The notes: a model not told the origin generated them from the sequence alone. Shown: positions 43,122 to 52,897, counted from the first letter of the stretch. The stretch: 64,000 nt of DNA from Candidatus Melainabacteria bacterium (GCA_003153555.1 PLZS01000095.1:92133-156132), one strand, 5' to 3'. Translations and numbers: made by a program.

Positions 43122-45347
43122 ATGTCCTGGAGATGGAAACTGGCGGTGTTGTTCGTATTAATAGCCGGTTTTTCAACGCTCATTTTTATGGGTCATGAAA
43201 CGACTAATCAAGCGCCACCTGTTTCAGATCGAGTAGTTGATGCAAATGGCAAGCTGCTATTTAGTGGCAGCGACATAATGGCAGGCCAAGCTGTATTTCA
43301 AAAATATGGATTAATGGATGTTGGATCGTTTTTCGGGCACGGTGCCTATAACGGCCCGGATTTTTCCGCCGATTATTTACATCGAGAAGCGGTGATAGCA
43401 CTCGATCGAATGTCGCAATTGCGATTCAATAAGCCGTATGCCCAGTTGGAAGCTGGCGCTCAAGGCGATTTGACGAGTACTTTGCACAAAGAGTTAAAAG
43501 AAAATCGATATGATGCCAAGACAAAAACGCTGACTTGGACAGACAACCAGGTCGCAGCTTATCTTCAACTTGTGCCCTATTATGATACCGAATTTGGTGT
43601 CGGACGAAAGCTACCTTTGCCGGCGAATTATATAAGCGATCCGACCGAACGCTTGCAGCTTAGTCGCTTTTTCGCTTGGGGCGCGTGGGTTTGCTCCACC
43701 AACCGCCCAGGAAAAGATTACACATACACCAACAATTGGCCACCAGATCAACTGGTCGGAAATGGACCCAACTGGCACATCTTTTTCTGGAGTGCGATGA
43801 GTCTGGTCATGCTGATAGGGGGAATCGGTTTCACGCAATTTTTGCTCAGCGCCTTTCCTGGGTTGGGTTGGATGCCTGATGGCGAGGGCATGAAAGACAA
43901 TGTTAAATCGTTTGAGCCGTACAGATCTCAGACATCTTTATATCCATATTTTGTAGTTGTCGTGCTGTTGTTTCTCTTCCAAACTCTTTTTGGTGTCGTA
44001 ACTGCGCATTACATTGTTGAGCAAGGATTCTATGGCTTCGACATTCGCAATATTTTCCCGTACAGCATTACACGCAGCTGGCATCTGCAACTCTCCATCT
44101 TTTGGATCGCGACTGCATGGCTAGCCGCCGGTATGTTTATGGCACCGCTGCTGTCTAAATGTGAACCCAAAGGACAGCACTGGCTGGTGAAGATTTTGTT
44201 TGTCGCCATTTTAATTGTTGCTGTAGGTAGCATTGGCGGCGAATGGCTTGGCATTAAAAACATGCTCGGAAGTCTCTGGTTCTGGTTCGGTCATCAAGGC
44301 TGGGAGTATCTAGAATTGGGACGCTTCTGGCAGGCTCTGTTAACCGTCGGAATGGTGCTCTGGGCATTTATAGTCTTCAGAAGCATCCGTCCTTTACTGG
44401 CAGGAAAAGATCACGGCAGCCTACCGTACATGCTGCTTTATGGTGTCATAGCAATACCTTTGTTCTTCAGTTTTGGCATGATGTATCATCCTGGCACCAA
44501 CTTTGCCATCGCGGATTTCTGGCGATGGTGGGTGGTGCATCTTTGGGTTGAGGGCATCTTTGAACTGTACACAACAATCATCGTTGCTTATTTCTTCTGT
44601 AGCCTCGGCATGGTCTCAGAGAAATCAGCTCTCTCTGTCATTTATGTCGATATCATTCTCTACCTCGGCAGCGGCATTGTTGGAATAGGGCACCATTACT
44701 ACTGGACTGCCCAACCAGCGATTAATATGGCCCTGGGTGCGATGGTATCTGCTTGGGAAGTGGTGCCGTTAACGTTGCTCACCATGGAAGCCTGGAAGTT
44801 CGTTGAATTGGCTAAGGTCAATGGTTCCATCAAAAATTTCTCTCACTATTGGGCAATGATGTTTTTGATTGCGGTCGGATTTTGGAATTTCTTGGGCGCT
44901 GGTGTGTTTGGTTTTTTGGTCAATACACCAATTGTCAGCTATTACGAACACGCGACTTATCTCACATCCAATCATGGGCACGCTGCTCTCATGGGTGTAT
45001 ACGGGATGCTTGCCGTGGCGGCAATTCTGTTTTGCGCTCGCTATCTGATGAAAGATGAAGCTTGGAGCAACCGCCTTGCTGCTATTTCATTTTGGGGTTT
45101 GAACATCGGATTGATGCTTATGATCGTCCTGAATATTTTTCCCGCTGGCGTTATTCAAATGTTGGCAAGCTATGAGCATGGATTTTGGTATGCGCGGAGT
45201 CCAGAATTTATTCACTCTGACCTTTTCCAAATGTTTACATGGATGCGCATCGCAGGTGATCTGACATTTGTGTGCGCAGGAGTGCTACCGCTTGTGTTTC
45301 TTGTCATCAAAGGTATGTTCCATCTACGTCCCGCATCGCAGGTATGA
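43122..45347 (+). CDS. norB: Quinol-dependent nitric oxide reductase
   Basis: A 741-residue one-subunit (quinol-type) nitric oxide reductase that reduces NO to N2O at the inner membrane using quinol. An N-terminal helix and a soluble cytochrome-like domain (Ala-Gly-Gln-Ala-Val-Phe-Gln-Lys-Tyr-Gly) are followed by about 12 membrane helices of the haem-copper oxidase superfamily. Ligand-region motifs include Trp-His-Leu-Gln-Leu-Ser near 311, Trp-Val-Val-His-Leu-Trp-Val-Glu-Gly near 463, Gly-His-His-Tyr-Tyr-Trp-Thr near 521, and a late Ser-Asn-His-Gly-His-Ala. ATG 43122 with GGAGG is chosen over 43014. Detoxification is more likely than full denitrification, as no other denitrification gene is nearby. 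Confidence 0.94.
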   Translation: MSWRWKLAVLFVLIAGFSTLIFMGHETTNQAPPVSDRVVDANGKLLFSGSDIMAGQAVFQKYGLMDVGSFFGHGAYNGPDFSADYLHREAVIALDRMSQLRFNKPYAQLEAGAQGDLTSTLHKELKENRYDAKTKTLTWTDNQVAAYLQLVPYYDTEFGVGRKLPLPANYISDPTERLQLSRFFAWGAWVCSTNRPGKDYTYTNNWPPDQLVGNGPNWHIFFWSAMSLVMLIGGIGFTQFLLSAFPGLGWMPDGEGMKDNVKSFEPYRSQTSLYPYFVVVVLLFLFQTLFGVVTAHYIVEQGFYGFDIRNIFPYSITRSWHLQLSIFWIATAWLAAGMFMAPLLSKCEPKGQHWLVKILFVAILIVAVGSIGGEWLGIKNMLGSLWFWFGHQGWEYLELGRFWQALLTVGMVLWAFIVFRSIRPLLAGKDHGSLPYMLLYGVIAIPLFFSFGMMYHPGTNFAIADFWRWWVVHLWVEGIFELYTTIIVAYFFCSLGMVSEKSALSVIYVDIILYLGSGIVGIGHHYYWTAQPAINMALGAMVSAWEVVPLTLLTMEAWKFVELAKVNGSIKNFSHYWAMMFLIAVGFWNFLGAGVFGFLVNTPIVSYYEHATYLTSNHGHAALMGVYGMLAVAAILFCARYLMKDEAWSNRLAAISFWGLNIGLMLMIVLNIFPAGVIQMLASYEHGFWYARSPEFIHSDLFQMFTWMRIAGDLTFVCAGVLPLVFLVIKGMFHLRPASQV

Positions 45348-45540
45348 TTGCTTAGCTTTGCAAGTTCGATAGAGTCACAAGTTCGTCGTCATGCTTACTT
45401 TTTGAGACTCACTGACTCGATTGCTTGACGTTCGGCAGAACCGTTGTTGAGATGTATCTTTGACTAGACTCTCCTGCTTAATGAGCATTCAGGAGCGTAG
45501 ACCTTGCATGCGGATGTAATAGAACGCCATACAGTTGAAC

Positions 45541-46059
45541 TTATATAAGGGAGCGAAGCCGTGCCAGGAATAGATTCTGATGCGTAGTTGAGATCATGGA
45601 CTTCGTTTCAGCAGCACTTGGAGGAGCCGTTGCTGCGTTTTCATTTTGCGCCACTGACCTGAAGCAGAAAATATTGATTTCTCGGCACACCGCAAGCGTC
45701 AGTATCGCTATTAGCACAGCACTTGCATAAACACTGAATGTGCGTGCTTGTTGCGCGGTTAGAAAACCAGCTAGGGATCTTGCGGTGTAACCTGCAAGGG
45801 CGTTAAAACCTACTTTTGCAGCAAAGAAAATATTATCGAATCCTATCAGCAACCAATTCCTTGACTGCATTCTTCGCAGCATTTGCGTGTGAACATGACT
45901 GCTCTTCCATTTTGGTGGAATGTTGAGAAACTGACTGAGGTAATAGCTCTGCGGACCATGACCTTGTATTCTGCAGTCGCATGCCTTGCATTGTTCCTTG
46001 AATTGTTTGAGCATTCCAGAGTCTGCATTGCGCGTTCCCCGTTCCAATTGCTCGCTCAT
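45541..46059 (-). CDS. Unknown membrane protein with Cys-rich N-terminus
   Basis: A 172-residue protein, not recognised. The N-terminal half is soluble and has Cys-Lys-Ala-Cys-Asp-Cys near 23-28, a possible metal site. Two hydrophobic segments (about 72-92 and 105-127) follow, then a Ser/Ala-rich tail. ATG 46057-46059 is used, with GGAGCAG upstream; the longer frame to 46215 looks noncoding. It is transcribed away from the reductase gene, with two secreted-protein genes upstream. Confidence 0.55.
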   Translation of the reverse strand: MSEQLERGTRNADSGMLKQFKEQCKACDCRIQGHGPQSYYLSQFLNIPPKWKSSHVHTQMLRRMQSRNWLLIGFDNIFFAAKVGFNALAGYTARSLAGFLTAQQARTFSVYASAVLIAILTLAVCREINIFCFRSVAQNENAATAPPSAAETKSMISTTHQNLFLARLRSLI

Positions 46060-46230
46060 AATCTGCTCCTTCCTATCCGATGACTGACATACTACATTTG
46101 GAATGTGATGGTTCTGTGTAGTTTGCCGCTGGCTGTTCGGAAGATTTTGGAATGCATGGGCGCTCATGAACGACGTCCAGCTATCTCTCATTCGCTTTCT
46201 GGCGATGACATCCACATTCTGTGCCGTAAA

Positions 46231-46761
46231 TCACTTCTGATTCCGTGAACTCGCCATCACCCAGAACGTGTCGCCGGTGTCTAACTTGGCCTGAGGCTTG
46301 GCAACATGTTCTAAAGGATGATTTGGAGAATGTTCTGCGGAATGTTCTGCAGGATGGTGCTCGGGAGGATGCAAAGACCGGTGCTTCTTCCACTCGTGAG
46401 CCAACTTTGATTGCTTATTTAACACCGCGAAAACCTTCCGCGTTTCCTTCCACTCAGCGGCTAGCGAGATTTCAGCCTTCTCGTATTCAATCCGGGCTTG
46501 GTCAACATCTTTGCCCGCACCAATTCGTTCAATATAAAGTTCCAAAGCTCGTGCGTACAAGTCTCGCTTTGCTTCTACGGTCTTCGAAAGCAATGCAATT
46601 TCACTGAGCTGGCGGTCGGATAGACGGTCAGTGGATCCGCTGGGCAGTTCAGTACTACGCAATATTTCGACTACTTCGTCCTTTGTTTCCGTGGCCAAAG
46701 CTGGAACAGAACCTCCAAAGATACAAAGGGCGATAACAGAAATTGCTCTCGTATAAAACAT
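46231..46761 (-). CDS. Secreted coiled-coil protein with His-rich tail
   Basis: A 176-residue protein. It has a signal peptide (1-23), a long charged helix (about 45-120) of coiled-coil character, and a tail with His-Pro-Pro-Glu-His-His-Pro-Ala-Glu-His and repeats of it (about 132-155). The tail holds about eight His spaced by Pro-x-Glu or Ala-Glu units. The helix recalls TolC/periplasmic-chaperone helices; the tail suggests divalent metal binding (Ni, Zn or Cu). The family is unknown. Confidence 0.7.
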   Translation of the reverse strand: MFYTRAISVIALCIFGGSVPALATETKDEVVEILRSTELPSGSTDRLSDRQLSEIALLSKTVEAKRDLYARALELYIERIGAGKDVDQARIEYEKAEISLAAEWKETRKVFAVLNKQSKLAHEWKKHRSLHPPEHHPAEHSAEHSPNHPLEHVAKPQAKLDTGDTFWVMASSRNQK

Positions 46762-46824
46762 TCGATTTTTCCAAACAGCGGTACAAGTTTTAGTGACTTG
46801 GGGACCATTCGTTAGGTTCCGAAT

Positions 46825-47667
46825 TTATTTTTGCACAAATTTACTCATTCCATTGTGCTCAAAGATTGTCAGGAACTCTGCCCTTGTGCCGAAATCCGGA
46901 ATGCGACCGATATCCATCCGTTTCAAGGTGACGTTAAAAGGTTGAGCGCCGCGAAGAAGTTCTAGTTTGACTTCCGTTCCGGGCATACCGGTAAACCAAT
47001 CCCAAATTTCTCGAGGAGGAATGTCGAGCGTCGACTGTCCGTTCACTGATGTAATTAGATCGCCTGGCCTAAGACCGGCTTCAGCAGCTGGCATGCTCGG
47101 AAATGATTTTAGTATTTCGGCGTAACCTCTCTTTCCAATCGGCATGTTCATCAGAAAACCACAGACACCGTATCCGGTGTCACGCTCGGCGTATAACTTC
47201 TGGATCCCCTTGCCTCCTCCTCCGAACATTGCCTTAAGCATTACGAGGGGATCGATTGAGCCGAATGTGCCGCTGCCGCTGCTGGTGCTGCTACTGGTCG
47301 TGATGTTGTTGACGCTTGTGGTGATGTTAGTTCTGAACGAAAACGTATTCATATGTATGCGCGGACCACCGGGTTGCTGACCTTCTTCCACTGATAAGGC
47401 CGGTGCGGAGTCGTCCGAAGCTTCTTCCTTAAGTGCTTGCTTACTCGCTTCAAGTTTGTGGATTTTCGATGCCGGTGTGTCGTCTGTTGTTGGAGGCGGC
47501 GGCGTAAGATCTACAGGCGCCGTATCGATCTGTGGCGAGAGGGACTTTAATTCAACACTATCTGCCGCAAATGTTGCTAACTGGGCTGAGCTAATGGACA
47601 AGAGTGACGCCAGCAGCGTTCCGACTCTGAAAAATTTGGTTTTGGCTTTGCTTTCGCACTGAAACAT
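46825..47667 (-). CDS. Exported PDZ-domain protein
   Basis: A 280-residue protein. A signal peptide (about 1-34) is followed by a Pro/Asp/Ser-rich linker and a run of Thr/Ser (about 110-135). The PDZ domain lies at about 165-255 and shows Gly-Tyr-Gly-Val-Cys-Gly-Phe-Leu near 173, then Ala-Gly-Leu-Arg-Pro-Gly-Asp-Leu-Ile. No protease domain is attached. It may be an adaptor for a periplasmic protease. It shares strand with the His-rich protein, 63 bases away. Confidence 0.82.
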   Translation of the reverse strand: MFQCESKAKTKFFRVGTLLASLLSISSAQLATFAADSVELKSLSPQIDTAPVDLTPPPPTTDDTPASKIHKLEASKQALKEEASDDSAPALSVEEGQQPGGPRIHMNTFSFRTNITTSVNNITTSSSTSSGSGTFGSIDPLVMLKAMFGGGGKGIQKLYAERDTGYGVCGFLMNMPIGKRGYAEILKSFPSMPAAEAGLRPGDLITSVNGQSTLDIPPREIWDWFTGMPGTEVKLELLRGAQPFNVTLKRMDIGRIPDFGTRAEFLTIFEHNGMSKFVQK

Positions 47668-47833
47668 GATTTTCCCTCGAGCTTTGCTGTAACAGCACCG
47701 AGAATTTGGATTTCCGCTCCCATCCTTACACCTAATTGTCGAGATTCTGTGAAGTGGTGGAAATGTGCCCAGATTCCCTTCGACATAAGGCTTACTTCCG
47801 CTTCGAGGATTTTAGGAGAGTCTGGAGGTTTTC

Positions 47834-48787
47834 TTGATTTTTATGGATCTCGGTACCGACCAGGTCCATAATGCCTACATGCAGATTCAATACTATTTGG
47901 AAACTTGTGAAACGCCTTCATCCAGAGCCATGTGTGGGCTGATAGCGTCCAGAAGCGGACGAAACGCACTCAGCGTTCGGAAGTTGTTCCAGCGGGCGCT
48001 CAGGCTCGTTGTGTGGGCATTTTTGATTAGCTTGCTCGCCAACTCCGCAGCTATGGCGGCAAACGAGCTTGTGCCTAAGCGCGTCAAGCTTGCTAGTGGC
48101 GTGGTCTATACCCTTTTCTCCCAGGGCAACTTAGCTTTTGATTTTGTTGTTGTGCGTCCGTCTCCCATGCGATCTGACATCCTGTTGTGTATTCCCGCTG
48201 CATTCACAACGGCTCACAACCAAGTTGACGGAGTTTTTATAAGCAACGGCGCGATCGGAAATGGCAGTGCGGTCAACAAAGATCTCGGTGGCGCAATCAT
48301 CATTGAGAACGGGAAGTGCAGATTATTTCCGTCAGACAAAGGGGCAGCCTTGAGCGAGGAAGTTTTGCAGGGCGTGCAACAGTCGCACGGATCGTTGTTT
48401 CAGCAATTCTTGATTGTCCACGAATGCAAACCGGCATCGTTTAAAGATAAAAGCAAATTTCAGCGACGAGCAATTTGCCAAACTACTAAAGGCACTTTTG
48501 GCATAATTGAAAGCGATAGACCAATTTCGTTTGCTACCTTTAACGATGATCTCGTTGCACTTGGCATTAAAGAAGCGCTTTACGCCGACATGGGCGCTTG
48601 GGGCGAAGGCTGGTATCGCAATGCCACCACTGATAAGATCATAAAGATTGGATTGGATCGATCGCTGACGTATAAGCAGAGCAACTGGCTTCTCTTGAAG
48701 AAGCCAAAGTTTGTTGAAGAGCCGCGGCGCGCATTTCCGATCCGCTTACATCTCCGCGATACGCCAGGCTCAGTGTCTCGCCACTAG
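47834..48787 (+). CDS. Secreted protein, possibly phosphodiester-glycosidase-like
   Basis: A 317-residue protein. A basic N-terminus precedes a hydrophobic export segment (about 55-75, ending Ala-Met-Ala-Ala-Asn). The mature part reads Asp-Gly-Val-Phe-Ile-Ser-Asn-Gly and near the end Tyr-Ala-Asp-Met-Gly-Ala-Trp-Gly-Glu-Gly-Trp-Tyr. Its place recalls the conserved end of NAGPA/DUF2233 phosphodiester glycosidases, but the match is weak. TTG 47834 with GGAGG at 47824-47828 is the best-supported start; ATGs at 47843, 47879 and 47930 are alternatives. Confidence 0.6.
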   Translation: MIFMDLGTDQVHNAYMQIQYYLETCETPSSRAMCGLIASRSGRNALSVRKLFQRALRLVVWAFLISLLANSAAMAANELVPKRVKLASGVVYTLFSQGNLAFDFVVVRPSPMRSDILLCIPAAFTTAHNQVDGVFISNGAIGNGSAVNKDLGGAIIIENGKCRLFPSDKGAALSEEVLQGVQQSHGSLFQQFLIVHECKPASFKDKSKFQRRAICQTTKGTFGIIESDRPISFATFNDDLVALGIKEALYADMGAWGEGWYRNATTDKIIKIGLDRSLTYKQSNWLLLKKPKFVEEPRRAFPIRLHLRDTPGSVSRH

Positions 48788-48845
48788 TCATTATCTTGGT
48801 GATTTTGCCGTCTCAGAACTATAATGACTGCAGGAAAGGACTGTA

Positions 48846-50069
48846 GTGAATCCACAAGACGCCTCTATTCACGTTGAAACTCTGCTGGCATTGCTGCTTG
48901 TTGCTTCAGCGACGGCGGTAGTAATTAAGTGGGTGCGCGTACCTTACTCTGTTGCTCTTGTTATCGCCGGGCTGATTATCGGTTTGTCCAAAGTAATGCC
49001 ACCAGTTTCGATGACACCTGAACTGGTTTTGGAAATCTTCCTACCTGCGCTTTTGTTCGAAGCGTCGTGGAATATGGATATAAATGCACTTCACCGCGAC
49101 TGGCTTCCGATAAGTGTTTTAGCCACAGTTGGTGTGATCGTATGCATGTTGGCAGTTGCCTCGATCTTACACTTCGCTGGAGGCATGAATATGCAGACAG
49201 CATTATTGTTCGGCGCGATGGTATCGGCAACAGATCCAGTCTCTGTTATTGCCTTGTTTCGACAGATGGGCATCGACAAACGCCTGACGATGATTCTTGA
49301 AGGTGAGAGTTTGTTTAATGATGGTACTGCCGTGGTGCTGTTTCAAATGATGCTTGCTTTTGCGCATACTGGTGGGCGGTTTTTACCTGCGAACACAATC
49401 GGAAGTTTTTGCTTTGTGGTTTTTGGTGGCGCCATACTGGGAGCTACTATCGGATACACGGCCTCAAGAATAACGAGCGCCTTTGAAGACCATTTGCTGG
49501 AAACAACATTGACCATGGTCACCGCATATGGTTCTTATTTGTTAGCAGATTATTTACATGTTTCCTCTATTATTGCCGTAGTGGCAGCGGGCATCGTTGT
49601 CGGCAATTATGGAAGCAGAACGGGCATGTCACCGACGACTCGCTTCGCTGTCAATTCATTTTGGGAATACGCCGCATTTCTTGTGAATTCATTGCTCTTT
49701 TTGTTAATCGGCTTGCAGGTGCAACTTCCCTTGTTATTGAAGCACGCCAACATTATTGGCTTGGGAGTGCTTGCGGTGTTCGCAGCAAGGCTTCTTGTCG
49801 TTTACGGCATCTGCCCTTTTGTTTCAACTAAAGATTTGCCGATTCCAGACAAATGGCGGCATTTGATGTTTTGGGGCGGTTTACGTGGTGCCTTGGTAAT
49901 GGCTTTGGCGCTTAGTCTTCCACTTGCTTTTCCAGATCGCGAAGCAATCATCAACATGACCTTCGGTGTGGTGCTATTCACGTTGCTTGTTCCGGGCTTA
50001 ACTATGGAACCTCTTGTAAGGTTTTTGGGTATGGCACCGAAGCAAGAGAAGCCTATTGTGCTGGTCTGA
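48846..50069 (+). CDS. Sodium/proton antiporter, CPA1/NhaP type
   Basis: A 407-residue membrane antiporter with about 12 helices. Family signatures are Phe-Leu-Pro-Ala-Leu-Leu-Phe-Glu near 65, Ser-Ala-Thr-Asp-Pro-Val-Ser-Val near 129 and Gly-Glu-Ser-Leu-Phe-Asn-Asp-Gly near 152. The Asp residues in the last two form the ion site. Gly-Gly-Leu-Arg-Gly-Ala near 344 is also typical. It exchanges internal Na+ (or K+) for protons. The long cytoplasmic tail seen in many CPA1 proteins is missing. The start is GTG. The 3' end overlaps the convergent DUF4239 gene by 17 bases. Confidence 0.93.
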   Translation: MNPQDASIHVETLLALLLVASATAVVIKWVRVPYSVALVIAGLIIGLSKVMPPVSMTPELVLEIFLPALLFEASWNMDINALHRDWLPISVLATVGVIVCMLAVASILHFAGGMNMQTALLFGAMVSATDPVSVIALFRQMGIDKRLTMILEGESLFNDGTAVVLFQMMLAFAHTGGRFLPANTIGSFCFVVFGGAILGATIGYTASRITSAFEDHLLETTLTMVTAYGSYLLADYLHVSSIIAVVAAGIVVGNYGSRTGMSPTTRFAVNSFWEYAAFLVNSLLFLLIGLQVQLPLLLKHANIIGLGVLAVFAARLLVVYGICPFVSTKDLPIPDKWRHLMFWGGLRGALVMALALSLPLAFPDREAIINMTFGVVLFTLLVPGLTMEPLVRFLGMAPKQEKPIVLV

Positions 50070-50877
50070 CTGAATCGTGCCCCTGTTTATCGACTTGCCA
50101 TTGAGATTGAAACATCATCAAGTCCGTTTCAAAGGCTGTCGGACGAACCATCACATCTCCAATAAAGGGATCATTGAATGTGTACAGTAGAAAAACATTC
50201 AGGCTTATATTCAGTGTGACCATTCCCGTCATGATTACCTGAAGTTTCGTATTTTTGGCTCCAAAGAAATACGTAAACACGATTGTCGCTAAGCCTCCCA
50301 TGATCAGAACCCACCAAAGTGTTTGTGGCAATCCGTTATGTAGAGCCTCGATTCGCAAACGTCTGGCGTCGCTCATGGCTGTCATCGAAGAGAGCAAGGA
50401 TTGGTGCACGTTACTGTCACGTTGGGTCTTAGGATGATACTGAACGCATTCTTGCCAAATTTCTCTGTAAGTTCTGATTGTAGGAACGCTGATATTTTTC
50501 TTGCTCAGCAGCGGCCATTCCTCGGTAACTATTTGATCGGCATATTGGATGCACAGTCTTCTCAAATTCGCTTTGCTTTGATCTTGTAAGGACCCGGCAA
50601 GATCGAAGACGTCGGCTAGTGAGGCAGCCTCCTGTTGGACGGTGATGCGAGCTACTTCAAAACGCTGCATAGAATTACTGATCATGAAACCAAGCAAAAC
50701 GGCAAACATCATGCCCACCGTTTGAGACAGTGGATCAGTAACGTCGTGATGAATTTTCAAATCCGCAGCGTGCAGAAAATATTTAACTGCAAGCAGTCCG
50801 CCAATAGACAGAAAGACAACACTGATGATCGCCGTTATCCCTATCAGCGTGTCAATTCCCAAGCGAGTGCACTCCAC
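50053..50877 (-). CDS. DUF4239 membrane protein
   Basis: A 274-residue protein of the DUF4239 family, distantly likened to bestrophin channels. Hydrophobic helices lie at about 10-34, 52-70, 182-205 and 212-232, with a soluble helical domain between the two pairs. Gly-Met-Met-Phe-Ala-Val-Leu-Leu-Gly-Phe (about 55-64) is the family motif. The function is unknown; an ion channel has been proposed for the family. It is convergent with the antiporter. Confidence 0.82.
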   Translation of the reverse strand: MECTRLGIDTLIGITAIISVVFLSIGGLLAVKYFLHAADLKIHHDVTDPLSQTVGMMFAVLLGFMISNSMQRFEVARITVQQEAASLADVFDLAGSLQDQSKANLRRLCIQYADQIVTEEWPLLSKKNISVPTIRTYREIWQECVQYHPKTQRDSNVHQSLLSSMTAMSDARRLRIEALHNGLPQTLWWVLIMGGLATIVFTYFFGAKNTKLQVIMTGMVTLNISLNVFLLYTFNDPFIGDVMVRPTAFETDLMMFQSQWQVDKQGHDSVRPAQ

Positions 50878-50973
50878 AAAACTATGCTACTGATAATACC
50901 CGAACGGACTATTCTTTTCCTGGTTATTCGGAATGCCACCACTGGCGGCGGCTCGTTCTAATCATTGTTCAAA

Positions 50974-51004
50974 GCGGTGAATGGCAATTGTAGCCATTCA
51001 CCGC
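50974..51004. terminator. Perfect 12-bp stem-loop
   Basis: GCGGTGAATGGC and GCCATTCACCGC pair perfectly around the loop AATTGTA. It lies 70 bases downstream of the minus-strand secreted-protein gene and 97 bases upstream of the DUF4239 start. On the minus strand a short TTT follows, so it probably ends the secreted-protein transcript. Confidence 0.65.
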
Positions 51005-51074
51005 TTGTACTCAGACTGCTGTCAGAAGTTCCTCTCTTTTGGAGTGGTCTTTCTGGTTGTTTAAAGCGCGACCC

Positions 51075-51869
51075 TTAAAAAGGATAGTTATTGGTATTGT
51101 CAACAGCTACGGCAATCGCTTGGCCGCCGTTGATGCTGAAGTTATTGACCAATACAACGCCGTTTCTTACGTATACCAGGCCAAATTTGGTGACATTGCC
51201 TTGAATGGCCAACTGGTCTTGAGTGAAGGTTGCGGTCATAAATCCTTCGGTCAGGGTCGTAGCTGAGGAACTCGATGAAGAGTTAAAAGCAGCGTTATAA
51301 GTGTTTATGGCTGCATTCGTCGCTAGCAAACCGGATGTCACAGGAAGCAGTCTGGTTCTCATACCATTGTTATCAGTGATTGCAAGATAGGGTGCCTGCG
51401 TGTAGTCGTTCGTCACAAGACCCGTGGTGCCACTGAGTGGAGAATATTGGAAAGAGATATTGGTGATTGGTACGTTTCCAGGATTGGCAAAGGCAATTCC
51501 AGTGCTCGCATATTGCGGACTAATGGAATTTTCAAAACCCGTCATTACAATCACAAGCTGGAGGGTGTTTTGAATCGGTGTGGTTGGAGTAGTAGTGGAT
51601 TGAGTGCCGCCCAGACGTCCGCCGCCAGAGGATGATAGGCGGGCAAATGAATTAAGGAATCCCTGGGATTTAATTGAAGTGCCATCAGGATTTAAGCCGC
51701 TAAAGAAGTTGAAGTAGTTGAGATTGATCAGTGCAGTCGTGAACAACGCTGTGTTTCCAGCAACAAAAGGTTGTCCTAGGAATTGGATGACGGTGCTCTG
51801 TGCTGATGCGCTAGCTATTGATGCGAAAAAGCTTAGGGTGGTGGCAATTGATAAAACTACTTTACGCAT
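51075..51869 (-). CDS. Secreted protein of unknown function
   Basis: A 264-residue protein with a clear signal peptide (about 1-24, Ser-Ile-Ala-Ser-Ala-Ser-Ala). The mature part is rich in Asn, Ser and Thr, with Phe/Tyr-containing beta-like strands and almost no charged residues or cysteines. This composition suits a surface or extracellular matrix protein. ATG 51867-51869 with GGAG upstream is chosen over the longer frame to 51932. The family is not recognised. Confidence 0.75.
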   Translation of the reverse strand: MRKVVLSIATTLSFFASIASASAQSTVIQFLGQPFVAGNTALFTTALINLNYFNFFSGLNPDGTSIKSQGFLNSFARLSSSGGGRLGGTQSTTTPTTPIQNTLQLVIVMTGFENSISPQYASTGIAFANPGNVPITNISFQYSPLSGTTGLVTNDYTQAPYLAITDNNGMRTRLLPVTSGLLATNAAINTYNAAFNSSSSSSATTLTEGFMTATFTQDQLAIQGNVTKFGLVYVRNGVVLVNNFSINGGQAIAVAVDNTNNYPF

Positions 51870-52197
51870 TGTTTTCTCCAGCAAGTGAAAGTTATTGTTG
51901 TCCGAATATGGACCAGGCACCATTTGTTTCATTGATTGGTCGATGGTTGTTAAAGTAACCGCCGTTCGAATCAGTGAATCGTATATATACTAGACTAAAA
52001 TGTCGTTCATAGTCTTCGTCTATTATTAAAAATTTCTGTAAACCAAACAAATGGCTCGGATACCAGTCAGGAACGCTATTCGGATTGCTTAATCAAGTGC
52101 GGGACGTCCGATAATCTGCCGGATTCTCCCACTCTCTGTTAGCAATCATGCACAGAAAAACTCATTGTTAATCTGCTTGATTTCTGATTCCTTGAAA
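51870..52197. other. Intergenic region, nothing clear
   Basis: A 328-base gap between two minus-strand genes. A TATATATA-like stretch near 51979-51986 may belong to the promoter of the secreted-protein gene. No convincing terminator, repeat or small gene was found. Confidence 0.4.
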
Positions 52198-52884
52198 TTA
52201 TTTTCGATGCATGTCAACAAGTCGGACTAGCTCGTCCACAAGGCGCGTTGAATCAAATGGCAACAGCTCGCGTCCGTGCAAAATATGTTGCTGTAAGCAG
52301 TGATTGACAACGGTGCCGATAAACACGCGGGCGAACGAATCTGGATCTGCAAACCGGTAATCTTTTTGATTCGCTATAAGTGTCACCACCAGTTTCAACA
52401 CCGGCTTAACTGTTGTGTCTGTGAAAAGCTTGGCAAGTTCGGGAAATCTTTCTGCTTCTCCAATCATGGTGCGCACAAATCTAATATGTCGGGGATCTTG
52501 GTGGCGTGCCAGGATTGTTTCGGCGATTTCTCTAAGCACCGCTGGCAGTGGCTGTCCGATCAGCTCTGGTTTTTTCAAAGCGTTTTGCACATAATCAACG
52601 GTAAGAGTTTTGATCACTTCCCTGAAAAGTGATTGCTTGTCCTGAAAGTGACTATAAATCGTCTGTTTGATGACACCGGCACGTTCAGCTACTAGATTCA
52701 TGCTGGCTCCTTCGTAACCAAGCTCTAAAAAAGTGTCAAGTGCAGCCTCGATTATCTGAGCTCTTTTTTTCTTGGATGCCTCTGAGAGATCAAGCTCGCC
52801 TTCTTCAGTCCAAAACTTTTTTATTTCGCGACGAGACTTCGCAGGCTCCGTTGGTTTCGATTTGCTTGGGCTCGACTTCTTCAT
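52198..52884 (-). CDS. TetR-family regulator of the YbhGFSR-like pump
   Basis: A 228-residue regulator. A charged N-terminal extension (1-38) comes before the helix-turn-helix domain (about 39-90: Ile-Ile-Glu-Ala-Ala-Leu-Asp-Thr-Phe-Leu-Glu-Leu-Gly-Tyr, then Lys-Gln-Thr-Ile-Tyr-Ser-His-Phe). The ligand domain has the Arg-Phe-Val-Arg-Thr-Met-Ile-Gly-Glu segment common in CecR/AcrR-like members. It is divergent from the pump operon, with its operator (52898-52913) between them. It should repress both directions and respond to a pump substrate. Confidence 0.93.
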   Translation of the reverse strand: MKKSSPSKSKPTEPAKSRREIKKFWTEEGELDLSEASKKKRAQIIEAALDTFLELGYEGASMNLVAERAGVIKQTIYSHFQDKQSLFREVIKTLTVDYVQNALKKPELIGQPLPAVLREIAETILARHQDPRHIRFVRTMIGEAERFPELAKLFTDTTVKPVLKLVVTLIANQKDYRFADPDSFARVFIGTVVNHCLQQHILHGRELLPFDSTRLVDELVRLVDMHRK

Positions 52885-52897
52885 ATGAAACTCGTGT

